The position numbers and the translations under genes were made by a program. A stretch of 14,176 nucleotides of DNA from an uncultured Sinobacteraceae bacterium (GTDB taxonomy: Bacteria; Pseudomonadota; Gammaproteobacteria; Steroidobacterales; Steroidobacteraceae). Location of the stretch: assembly GCA_937902995.1 (NCBI GenBank), contig CALEKY010000045.1:1-14176 (forward strand). The letters are read 5' to 3'. Of the stretch, positions 7,648 through 13,776 are shown piece by piece (the stretch's first letter is position 1; every line of letters starts with the position of its first letter). A model generated the notes under the pieces. The model saw only the letters and a program-made list of their open reading frames with translations, was not told where the DNA came from and searched no databases.

Positions 7648-8790
7648 GCGCGCCATGTGCAGGATGACCGACGAGCACAACCGCTGCACCAACTGCGACT
7701 GCTTGCTCACTTGCATTTTCGCCATGATCTGTTTCAGTTGATAGCGCGCGGTACTGACCGTCACGCCCGCCCGAGTTGCGTACTCGTTCAACGTCGCACC
7801 GAAGCACAGCGACGAAGCGAGACGCGACTCGGCGGGCGACAATCCGAACAATTGTTTGAGTAGGTCAGGCGGTAAGCTCGGGCGGCTGTTCGGATCCATG
7901 AGAACCAGCAGCGCCCGACCTTCCGACGAACAGGGCGCTTCGGTCGACATTCCTCGTTGCTCCAATGCTTGCACCCTGACGTGCAGTGCGCCCGATCCCT
8001 TGCCGCCGAGCGCGAAAACCTGCGGCTCATCGCTGACATACGGATCGTGAGCTGCGTGCGCTATGGCCGCACGCAACGCAGTCGTCTGACTCGTGCATCT
8101 CGTCGTCAGCCGCCCATTGCCGTTCACCCATAGCACCCCTCCCCGTTCGAGAATGCTGCGTGCCGCGGCATTCGACCAATTGACCGAGCCATCTGCATTA
8201 CAGATCAGCATCGCAAAGCTGAATCTGTCCATCGCTTCGTGCAGGTAATGCGCCTGGCGCTGCGCATCGAGCAGCGTGTCCGTCAGCTTGATGGTTTGAT
8301 GAAAATGCGGCAGCAGCTCGAGCGCCAAGCGCTCCTCTCGCTTGCTGAAGTCCCGGTCGTCATTCGGATGACGATGCAGAACGAGCGTTAGGACTTCCGT
8401 GTTCGAGATGCGCGTGTGCGCACCCATGTATCGGCCGAGCCCTGCGGCAGCCAGTCGCTGGTTCAGATCGGAAAGCAACGGATCGTCGGGATAGAAAATA
8501 TCCGGATCGCGCACGATCGGCTGATCGTCGCTGAACGCTCGATACGACACCAGCATCCGAGGATTGACGTCGTCGGCGAAATACCGGTCGTGGATCGCGC
8601 CAACCGCTTCCGAACGGGAGTCGCGAGCCATCCATCGCGAACGCAAGTGGCCGTCGTGCGGGTAAATGATCTGCAGGACCGCGCTCTGCACCTCGAGCGT
8701 CCTACGGACCTGATCGAGCACGACCGGCCAACGGCTCCTGTCGGTCGGACAGGAATAGAGGTCGAGCAGCAACCGATTGATCCGGAACAT
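7624..8790 (-). CDS. LuxR-family (C-terminal HTH) transcriptional regulator
   Basis: This 388-residue protein carries a LuxR/FixJ-type helix-turn-helix at its C-terminus (about 313-375: LSPAESRLASSLCFGATLNEYATRAGVTVSTARYQL..., key elements LSPAE and the recognition helix VSTARYQLKQIMAK). A long N-terminal part of about 300 residues has no receiver domain. Residues 183-225 look PAS-like (MLICNADGSVNWSNAAA), suggesting small-molecule sensing. It reads towards the TonB receptor and shares its last 24 bases with that gene's end. The start is supported by a GGGGGGATC run before ATG. By position it is a good candidate regulator of the hydrolase-receptor pair. The sensed ligand is unknown, and the N-terminal domain assignment is tentative. 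Confidence 0.88.
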   Translation of the reverse strand: MFRINRLLLDLYSCPTDRSRWPVVLDQVRRTLEVQSAVLQIIYPHDGHLRSRWMARDSRSEAVGAIHDRYFADDVNPRMLVSYRAFSDDQPIVRDPDIFYPDDPLLSDLNQRLAAAGLGRYMGAHTRISNTEVLTLVLHRHPNDDRDFSKREERLALELLPHFHQTIKLTDTLLDAQRQAHYLHEAMDRFSFAMLICNADGSVNWSNAAARSILERGGVLWVNGNGRLTTRCTSQTTALRAAIAHAAHDPYVSDEPQVFALGGKGSGALHVRVQALEQRGMSTEAPCSSEGRALLVLMDPNSRPSLPPDLLKQLFGLSPAESRLASSLCFGATLNEYATRAGVTVSTARYQLKQIMAKMQVSKQSQLVQRLCSSVILHMARSERIADA

Positions 8791-8992
8791 GATCCCCCCA
8801 GGAACATGAAAACCGGCAAGAAGGCCGTGTATCGCTTGTGCCTAGGGTAGCCGAAGTGCCGGGGGTGTTCGACTGAGGGCGTCGATCCGGCGACTTCACG
8901 TTTCGATCAGCAGTATCCAGCGCCCGTCCCCAACGCCTCCCTCAAGCGCCCCGGCGGAACGGCATTGGCCGGACGAATCGCTCCCTCGCCTC

Positions 8993-9027
8993 GACTCACT
9001 ACTCACCACTCACTACTTACGACTTAC
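8993..9027. repeat. Period-7 tandem repeat over the alpha/beta hydrolase stop codon
   Basis: Five consecutive 7-base units fit NACTYAC: GACTCAC, TACTCAC, CACTCAC, TACTTAC, GACTTAC. On the minus strand these are GTGAGTN/GTAAGTN units. They encode the last residues (VSRK region) and the TAG stop of the hydrolase gene (9013-9015) and continue about 20 bases past it. It is in the same phase and family as the repeat at 1999-2026. Confidence 0.75.
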
Positions 9028-9975
9028 TCGTGCCTGAATGAAGCTCACGATGCTCTCCTGCAGCTTCGGCGCAATCGGCAATGACGGATCGCGGTAAGAC
9101 GCCATTTGCTTGGCCTGATCGATCGGCACGAGCTTCAACACGTGATTCATGCCCTCCACGATGACGAGCTTCGCGGCGGGCATCGCGGCATGCAGAGCAT
9201 GTGCGGCTGCGACCGGCACTTGAATGTCCGTATCCACTTGAACAATCAAGCATGGCACGCGCAGCTTCTTGATCTCTTCGGTCGGGTCGACTTTGAACCA
9301 ATCGATCAAGTACGGCTGGACGCTCGGACGAAACAGCACCATGAGCTGCGGCGGTACATCCTCTACGGGTTTTCCCGCCTCGAGCGAAGTCAAGATTGCC
9401 TCGCTCTTGCTTGCAAGATCGGGTGGCAACCGCCCGGCAAGCTGGTCGCGCAATCCGTCAGCAGCGCGCTTCCCCGGCCCCGCGATCGAGACATACGCCC
9501 TAACAGCCTCGTGTTGAGCCGCGAGCAATCCGATCGTCGCGCCTTCGCTATGACCGATCACGACGACATTGTCGAAACGGTCGTCGGCGGCCAATCGAGC
9601 GACCCAGGCCTTCGCATCGGCAACCAAATCGCTGAAGACCACTTCAGACTCGCTGGTCAGCGCGCCCGCACTCGCGGCGATGCCGCGTTTATCGTAGCGC
9701 AGCGAAGCGATTCCGCCATCCGCCAATGCGTGAGCCAACAACTTCAAGCTGTCGTTGGCCTTCATGGGACTGTTGCCGTTGCGATCGGTCGGTCCGGAAC
9801 CGGCAATGATAAGCGCCACCGTCCGAACTGGCTTTGCGTCGGGGAGCATCAACGAACCGTGCAGCTCCCCGGAAGATGTCGCGAGCGAAATCGGCTGATC
9901 GGTCCCCGCCGAGGCGGACGACATCGCCACGGCCAAGAGACATGTTTGTACCAAGCGGAACATCGCGCGTGACAT
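9013..9975 (-). CDS. Exported alpha/beta hydrolase
   Basis: This 320-residue alpha/beta-fold hydrolase (COG1073/dienelactone-hydrolase-like) likely cleaves an ester or similar bond. A signal peptide ends after SSASA (about residue 23), so it would act in the periplasm or outside. The nucleophile elbow is GHSEG with Ser143, the acid is in VDTDIQVP (Asp250, or Asp248), and the base is His278 in EGMNHVLK. IAGSGPTDRNG (57-67) is the oxyanion-hole region. GAGG lies seven bases before the ATG. It is divergent from another exported alpha/beta hydrolase across 164 bases. The natural substrate cannot be read from the sequence. Its C-terminal codons and stop are formed by a period-7 repeat. Confidence 0.9.
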   Translation of the reverse strand: MSRAMFRLVQTCLLAVAMSSASAGTDQPISLATSSGELHGSLMLPDAKPVRTVALIIAGSGPTDRNGNSPMKANDSLKLLAHALADGGIASLRYDKRGIAASAGALTSESEVVFSDLVADAKAWVARLAADDRFDNVVVIGHSEGATIGLLAAQHEAVRAYVSIAGPGKRAADGLRDQLAGRLPPDLASKSEAILTSLEAGKPVEDVPPQLMVLFRPSVQPYLIDWFKVDPTEEIKKLRVPCLIVQVDTDIQVPVAAAHALHAAMPAAKLVIVEGMNHVLKLVPIDQAKQMASYRDPSLPIAPKLQESIVSFIQARVSRK

Positions 9976-10139
9976 GAGTTACCTCGGATTGAATTGCGAG
10001 AGAGTAGCCGTAAACCGCGCCGCGGACTAATCGTCGCCTAACTTGTCGGGCATGAAACCGTCAAGGGCGGACGGCAACTATCCACAAAAGCCCCATCCCC
10101 ACGTAACCTCTTCTTCCCCCCGCGCGCTTCGGAGAGCGT
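9976..10139. promoter_or_regulatory. Divergent promoter region of the two alpha/beta hydrolases
   Basis: These 164 bases separate two exported hydrolases transcribed outwards, so both promoters must lie here unless transcription starts elsewhere. The only elements I can call are the ribosome binding sites, GAGG for the leftward gene and GGAGAG (10131-10136) for the rightward one. No clear -35/-10 pair or operator dyad stands out. Confidence 0.45.
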
Positions 10140-11315
10140 ATGTCGTCACAGAAGTCGTCGTTCGAAGCCATCGAACGAGTGCGCCGCCTTTCACTCCGGT
10201 CCCTTGGTTTTCTCGCAGCCTTGACGCTGGGATGGACGCCTTCGAACGGCGCACAGGCTCAGCAGTGTCCCGACACGTCTAGATTCGAGGAAGCGCGCGC
10301 GATCGTCGCGGACCTCGGCAAGATCGTGACGCCTAACGGCGTGCAGGAGACTTATAAAACGACGATCGGCGGTATCGAGCAGTGGATCAATGTGCGCGGA
10401 CACGATCGGTCCAATCCCATCCTGCTCTTCATTCACGGCGGGCCGGCTTCGCCGGCCATGCCGACGGCGTGGCAGTTTCAGCGGCCGCTCGAGGAATATT
10501 TCACGGTCGTGCATTACGACCAGCGCGCGTCCGGCAAGACGCACGCCAAGACGGATCCGGCGAAAGTCAGCGACACGATTCTGATCCAGCGCTACGTCGA
10601 CGACGCGATCGAAGTCACCGAGCACCTGCGGCGCAAATACGCCAAGGAGAAAGTGATCCTCGTCGGCCATAGCTGGGGCACGATCGTCGCAACCCGCGCC
10701 GCCCTCGCCCGCCCGGATCTGTTCTATGCGTACGTCGGCATCGGCCAAGTCATCAACGTGCGCGAGAACGAACGCTTGAGCTTCGAATACGGTCTCGAAG
10801 AAGCCAAGCGACGCGGCAACACGGAAGCCGTCGCAGAAATGCAAACCATTGCACCGTATCCCGGCGATGCCCCGATTACCCGCGACCGCATCATCATCGC
10901 GAGAAAATGGGCGCAGTATTACGGCGGCTTGAGCGCCTATCGCGACACCTCGCTGTACTTCTTCCGCGCCCCGCTCCTCTCCCCCGAATACGACGACGAA
11001 GACCGCTGCGCGATCAATCAAGGCAACATCTTCACGCTGTCGCGCCTGCTACCGGAGTTCCTGACCGTCGACTTCACCAACGTCCGCTCGTTCCCGATTC
11101 CGGTCTTCATGTTCATGGGCCGGCACGACTATACGACCCCGTCAGCACCGACGGATATCTGGTTACGTCAATTGGATGCGCCGATGAAGCTCGGCGTCTG
11201 GTTCGAGCACTCCGCCCACATGATTCCGTGGGAGGAGCCGGGGAAGTTCCTGATCAGCTTAGTCGAGTATGTGAGACCGGTAGTCGTGGGGGAGCATCAA
11301 TGTAATTGCTGCTAA
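10140..11315 (+). CDS. Exported alpha/beta hydrolase, proline-iminopeptidase (S33)-like
   Basis: This 391-residue hydrolase resembles prolyl aminopeptidases of the S33 group. The conserved FIHGGPA (98-103) forms the oxyanion hole, where classical members have HGGPG. The nucleophile is Ser178 in GHSWGT, the acid Asp330 in GRHDYTTP, and the base His360 in EHSAH. YDQRASGKT follows the DQRGxGxS pattern of the family. A long, basic N-terminal signal region ends near GAQAQ (about residue 40), so export is likely. GGAG lies five bases before the ATG. The protein ends in the unusual cysteine-rich tail CNCC. It may be a peptidase or an esterase; the fold is sure, the substrate is not. Confidence 0.9.
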   Translation: MSSQKSSFEAIERVRRLSLRSLGFLAALTLGWTPSNGAQAQQCPDTSRFEEARAIVADLGKIVTPNGVQETYKTTIGGIEQWINVRGHDRSNPILLFIHGGPASPAMPTAWQFQRPLEEYFTVVHYDQRASGKTHAKTDPAKVSDTILIQRYVDDAIEVTEHLRRKYAKEKVILVGHSWGTIVATRAALARPDLFYAYVGIGQVINVRENERLSFEYGLEEAKRRGNTEAVAEMQTIAPYPGDAPITRDRIIIARKWAQYYGGLSAYRDTSLYFFRAPLLSPEYDDEDRCAINQGNIFTLSRLLPEFLTVDFTNVRSFPIPVFMFMGRHDYTTPSAPTDIWLRQLDAPMKLGVWFEHSAHMIPWEEPGKFLISLVEYVRPVVVGEHQCNCC

Positions 11316-11426
11316 GGCGACATGCCCTGCCGATCGTTCGACAACCGAGCCGACCAACGCTAGAGCACACCATCAGTCGCTGATCAAATGAAGATTTCTG
11401 CGAGTAAGTCGAGAACGGTTGTCCGC

Positions 11427-12050
11427 TCAGAGCTCCCTCAAGATCGCTCGGCGGCGCTCCTCGTACTCGGCATCCGTGATCAAATTTCGGTCCTTTAACT
11501 GCTGTAGCTCACGAAGACGCAATTCGATCGACGACGTACTGGCCGTACTCAACTGATCGGCCTGAACTGCTGGCGGTACCCTTCGGGTAACGTCCTCGGC
11601 AACCGCTTGGCGTGTACCTGTTGCACCGAGCAGCTCATCGATAACAGGATCGATCTTCGCCTTCGTACTTGCCCACTTCGTCAACGAAAGTCCGCCCTTA
11701 CCCCGCAAGCGATACTGCGCAGATGCGATGGCGCGTCCGCCCTTATCGATACGAAGCTCAGCATACGATAGGTACGGTGCCAGGTCCCACGAACGCAGGG
11801 CGGTGTACGTCAAGACGTACTCGCACTGTTTCGGTCTCGAACTACCTTGAATGATTTCCGTTGAGATACCGTAACGTCTAAAACCATCCTGAAGCACGGG
11901 CACGAAATCGTCGACCATGACCTTCGGATTCTCTTGAATGCACACGTACCGAATCTGCTCCGCTGCAGCAACCGGCTGAACGCGAACTGCCGTACACCCC
12001 GCGGCGAGACTTACCGAGACGGCCAAGGCCAAGATGCGGACGCACTTCAT
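11427..12050 (-). CDS. Sbal_3080-family lipoprotein with SHOCT-like tail
   Basis: This is a 207-residue lipoprotein. The lipobox LAAGC places the acylated cysteine at residue 19. The body fits the Sbal_3080 lipoprotein family pattern as I know it: VCIQENPKVMVDDFVPVLQDGF, CEYVLTYTALRSWDLAPYLSYAELRI, and the KGGLSLTKWASTKAKIDPVIDELL segment. A C-terminal SHOCT-like helix pair covers about 177-207 (LRELQQLKDRNLITDAEYEERR), preceded by a low-complexity linker. The molecular role of this family is unknown to me. AGAGGT lies six bases before the ATG, and a hairpin sits in the leader. It is the first gene of an apparently lower-GC accessory island beside a broken nuclease gene and an integron-type cassette. 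Confidence 0.85.
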   Translation of the reverse strand: MKCVRILALAVSVSLAAGCTAVRVQPVAAAEQIRYVCIQENPKVMVDDFVPVLQDGFRRYGISTEIIQGSSRPKQCEYVLTYTALRSWDLAPYLSYAELRIDKGGRAIASAQYRLRGKGGLSLTKWASTKAKIDPVIDELLGATGTRQAVAEDVTRRVPPAVQADQLSTASTSSIELRLRELQQLKDRNLITDAEYEERRRAILREL

Positions 12051-12074
12051 GGGCTACCTCTTGGTCAACTCAAG

Positions 12075-12092
12075 ACTGCATAGAGATGCAGT
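12075..12092. repeat. Hairpin in the leader of the Sbal_3080-type lipoprotein
   Basis: A perfect 7-bp stem, ACTGCAT / ATGCAGT, with a 4-base loop (AGAG on the plus strand) lies about 25 bases upstream of the lipoprotein start codon. It could be a leader RNA hairpin or a small operator. No terminator T-tract follows. Confidence 0.45.
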
Positions 12093-12248
12093 GTAGAGAG
12101 ACCGTCCATCTTCGTCTGTGACGCGACGAACAACTCGCTTACGACACAACGATCAAAGGATGACAGATGTCACACCGTAGTCGATGAATCATTGACTATT
12201 GATGCGACGTCAAGCTAACGAGCGTTTCACACTCACTTTTCGAGCGAC

Positions 12249-12612
12249 ATGGAGACGTACACCGCGTCAATAGCAGCGAAAGCTGTGGAGCGAATCAGAG
12301 AAAGAAGAAGGGATTTCAACCAATCCTCGGCTCCGCTAAAGCACGTGACTCCAAGTCTTTGGATACGACAAGTACTCCGAAATCACTTGGGAGTACATGA
12401 TTCGCAGCACGTTGTGCGACCTCGCGGTCAAGCTCCAAGGCAGTCTTGCATTCTTGCTTGAAGTCAAAGCTATCGGCAGCGAACTTAAGGATCAGCATGT
12501 CAAACAGGCTATCTACCACGCTGACAACCAAGGCGTAGAGCGGGTTGGCCTGACGAACGGCAACACGCGGCGGGTGTACAAGGTTACTCATGCAGTCCAA
12601 CGTTTGCATTGA
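12249..12612 (+). pseudogene. Broken HsdR-N-like nuclease domain gene (type I restriction N-terminal domain family)
   Basis: One homologous protein can be followed through three frames. Residues METYTASIAAKAVERIRE start at 12249. After a frame change in the purine run near 12302-12310, the next frame reads GFQPILGSAKARDS. Then, with about ten expected residues missing near 12350, a third frame reads LQVFGYDKYSEITWEYM and continues through FLLEVKAIGSELKDQHVKQAI and VGLTNGNTRRVYKV. The EVK motif and LTNG...VYKV block belong to the HSDR_N_2-type nuclease domain found in type I restriction-related and stand-alone proteins. In-frame stops (TAA and TGA in the third frame before 12350) confirm that it is broken. 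Its 3' end and TGA stop lie inside the attC-like site. The intact family reads well beyond this point in my recollection, so the 3' end is probably lost too. Confidence 0.8.
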
Positions 12613-12655
12613 GGCGCGCGCGTTTCGCGCGTCGCGCTTGAACGCATGGTTGGGC
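12595..12655 (-). repeat. attC-like recombination site (integron cassette 59-base element)
   Basis: Read on the minus strand, the site starts with GCCCAAC (fits RYYYAAC), continues with CATGCGTTCAAGCGCG, has a central CGCGCG/CGCGCG palindrome with a short AAA loop, returns with GCGCGCCTCAATGCAAAC, and ends in GTTGGAC (fits GTTRRRY). The two halves are imperfect inverted repeats over 61 bases with a few mismatched or unpaired bases, as in attC sites. The CGTTCAAGC half is the canonical left-hand motif, so the orientation is minus, the same as the lipoprotein gene that precedes it. Confidence 0.75.
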
Positions 12656-12987
12656 CGTCGCTGTGCTAGCGATGCTTTTCATAGCACTCCGAACCCTTGG
12701 CGCGCATGCAGCAGATGTAGCCCCACTCGCCATTGCCCTTAAGGTTTTTCGAGGCCGCGTAACCGCGAGCCATGGAACCGCAGTTTTGTAACCCAGCCGT
12801 TTGGCCCAGGTATTCCTCTTTGCCGCTCGGGTAGTAGAAGTAGACGTTGTAGTCTGCCCTCTCAATGGCTTTACACGAGAAGTCCGAATAGCGGCTGCAG
12901 CTATCGCCGCAACTGGACAGAGTGGCAAGAAGCGGAAAAGCCAAGAGCGCGAGTACTCTTTTCATTTCTTTTTGGTCCTATGCCCAA
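12601..12987 (-). mobile_element. Integron-type gene cassette (387 bp)
   Basis: The unit runs from a G|TTGGGC junction (box at 12988-12982, minus strand) to the G of the attC terminal G|TTGGAC box. It holds one gene with a short leader and its attC, as integron cassettes do. The 5'-end box GTTGGGC exactly complements the attC R'' box GCCCAAC, as expected because in the circular cassette these two form one attC. The box after attC (GTTGGAC) differs, so it belongs to the next cassette or to the target. No integrase gene lies within the window, so mobility depends on an IntI elsewhere. Confidence 0.65.
12666..12965 (-). CDS. Small cysteine-rich lipoprotein of unknown function (cassette gene)
   Basis: This gene encodes 99 residues. 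A basic hydrophobic N-terminus ends in LSSC, a lipobox with Cys19. The mature part carries six more cysteines (23, 31, 62, 85, 86, 94), enough for three disulfides, and a conserved-looking block YNVYFYYPSGKEEYLGQT followed by NCGSMARGYA and YICCM. I recall similar hypothetical lipoproteins in gammaproteobacteria, but no function. The start is ATG with only a weak AGGA about eleven bases upstream. The stop is ten bases before the attC-like site, and the start is 17 bases inside the cassette boundary, so it is the sole cargo of the cassette. Confidence 0.75.
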   Translation of the reverse strand: MKRVLALLAFPLLATLSSCGDSCSRYSDFSCKAIERADYNVYFYYPSGKEEYLGQTAGLQNCGSMARGYAASKNLKGNGEWGYICCMRAKGSECYEKHR

Positions 12988-12998
12988 CAACTATGTAG

Positions 12999-13048
12999 CC
13001 GACCTAAACGACGTGACCCACCCTTCAATACCAACCTAAGTGACGTGA
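12999..13048. repeat. Pair of 18-bp direct repeats next to the cassette boundary
   Basis: CCGACCTAAACGACGTGA (12999-13016) and CCAACCTAAGTGACGTGA (13031-13048) match at 15 of 18 positions and begin 32 bases apart. Read on the minus strand they lie just upstream of the G|TTGGGC cassette boundary. An attI site carries integrase-binding direct repeats in that position, but no integrase gene follows, so an attI remnant is only a possibility. Confidence 0.5.
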
Positions 13049-13189
13049 TAGCCTCCGTCCGAACGCCGTCGAGAGCACCGGAATTTCTTCCAACCTGAAC
13101 CCTGTACATCCGCACTCTCTCCCGTCTCCTTGACCGAATCGGCCGCTACGTGAATCTGTATCGGGCGATATTGACTGCATAACACCCCC

Positions 13190-13219
13190 AAAAAAAAGCC
13201 CCGCTACTTTGGCGGGGCT
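13190..13219 (-). terminator. Intrinsic terminator, leftward
   Basis: On the minus strand an 8-bp perfect stem AGCCCCGC / GCGGGGCT with a 7-base loop (CAAAGTA) is followed directly by eight T residues. This is a textbook rho-independent terminator. The nearest leftward gene upstream is nrdJ, whose stop is about 560 bases away. It therefore ends either a very long nrdJ 3' UTR or a separate untranslated transcript. It also insulates the cassette from nrdJ transcription. Confidence 0.85.
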
Positions 13220-13628
13220 GTGTCTTTGTCAACTGCCGTGGTAGTCCCCAAGGCGATCAACAAACGCTTGGAATTTTTTCTGCGGACCTGACGCGCCCGC
13301 CGTGGCCGTCAGGATGCCGAGACTTTGTTCGCTGAGTCTGGCGACTCTTTCTCATTTCTCTATCGTCGGTTCTCCAATACTGATTGGTCCATCCCCCAAA
13401 CTTCAGCGACTTTCTCTTTCTCTCTTCTCTGCGTCCCCTAGCGTGCGCTAGTCGGATCAGTCCCCAAGACTACCGGCATCGTCCCGTCGGTGTGCGGACG
13501 GGAATGGCGATCGAGGTGCTCGTCGATCTCGGCAGCAACATGTCGATCGCCTCGTGTTCATTTAGTTGAGCACCTTGCTGCGGCGGGTGCGGGAGCAGGG
13601 TTGGCGTTCGATGCTGGAAGCTGCCGTT

Positions 13629-13700
13629 GCCCCCACCCCAACCCTCCCCCGCTGCGCAGGGGAAGGAGTCGTTCCTGCTTCGCTCCGCTCTGCCGGGGAG
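13629..13700. repeat. GC-rich REP-like dispersed repeat
   Basis: The block CCCCCACCCCAACCCTCCCC, then GCTGCGCAGGGGAAGG and CGCTCCGCTCTGCCGGGGAGG, can fold around CTGCGCAG flanked by C and G runs. It is of the type scattered between genes in many GC-rich proteobacteria. It shares the 13-mer CGCTCCGCTCTGC with the intergenic region at 3776-4125. It follows the nrdJ gene within 80-150 bases. Confidence 0.5.
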
Positions 13701-13776
13701 GAAGAAGCACAATGTCGGCTGCGGCGCGGAAAACGCATTTCCCGCGTCCACAGGAACGACCAGCAATCGGTTCCGG

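Larger units (their letters stand above)
12988..13776. other. Gene-free stretch between the cassette and nrdJ
   Basis: About 790 bases without a credible gene. It contains two 18-bp direct repeats (12999-13048), an intrinsic terminator read leftwards (13190-13219), a 21-base pyrimidine run (13410-13430), a hairpin TCCCGTC/GACGGGA with an 8-base loop (13482-13503), and a GC-rich REP-like block (about 13629-13700). No integrase-like reading is visible in any frame. Readings of 60-180 residues near 13380-13960 are low-complexity products of the repeat or shadows of nrdJ. Confidence 0.6.

Noticed and set aside
10191..11021. 276-residue open reading on the minus strand
   Set aside because: It is antisense to the S33-like hydrolase, which has a full catalytic triad and a good ribosome binding site.
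11401..11411. CGAGTAAGTCG downstream of the S33-like hydrolase as a relic of the period-7 repeat
   Set aside because: It shares 11 bases with the repeat at 9020-9030 but does not continue in period 7, so chance is enough.
12181..12240. A possible second attC end (minus-strand GTTAGCT near 12212)
   Set aside because: It does not fit GTTRRRY and no matching RYYYAAC box or inverted repeat lies at a suitable distance.
12595..12655. The attC-like site read in the plus orientation, as the end of a cassette carrying the nuclease gene
   Set aside because: The plus-strand left half lacks the CGTTCAAGC-type motif, which is present on the minus strand, and the complementary 5' box lies on the minus-strand side.
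13438..13451. CTAGCG/CGCTAG dyad and the nearby pyrimidine run
   Set aside because: Short symmetric sequences of this size are expected by chance and nothing adjacent gives them a role.
13470..13766. 98-residue open reading on the minus strand after nrdJ
   Set aside because: Its composition is that of translated REP-like GC-rich repeats, and it has no recognisable domain.
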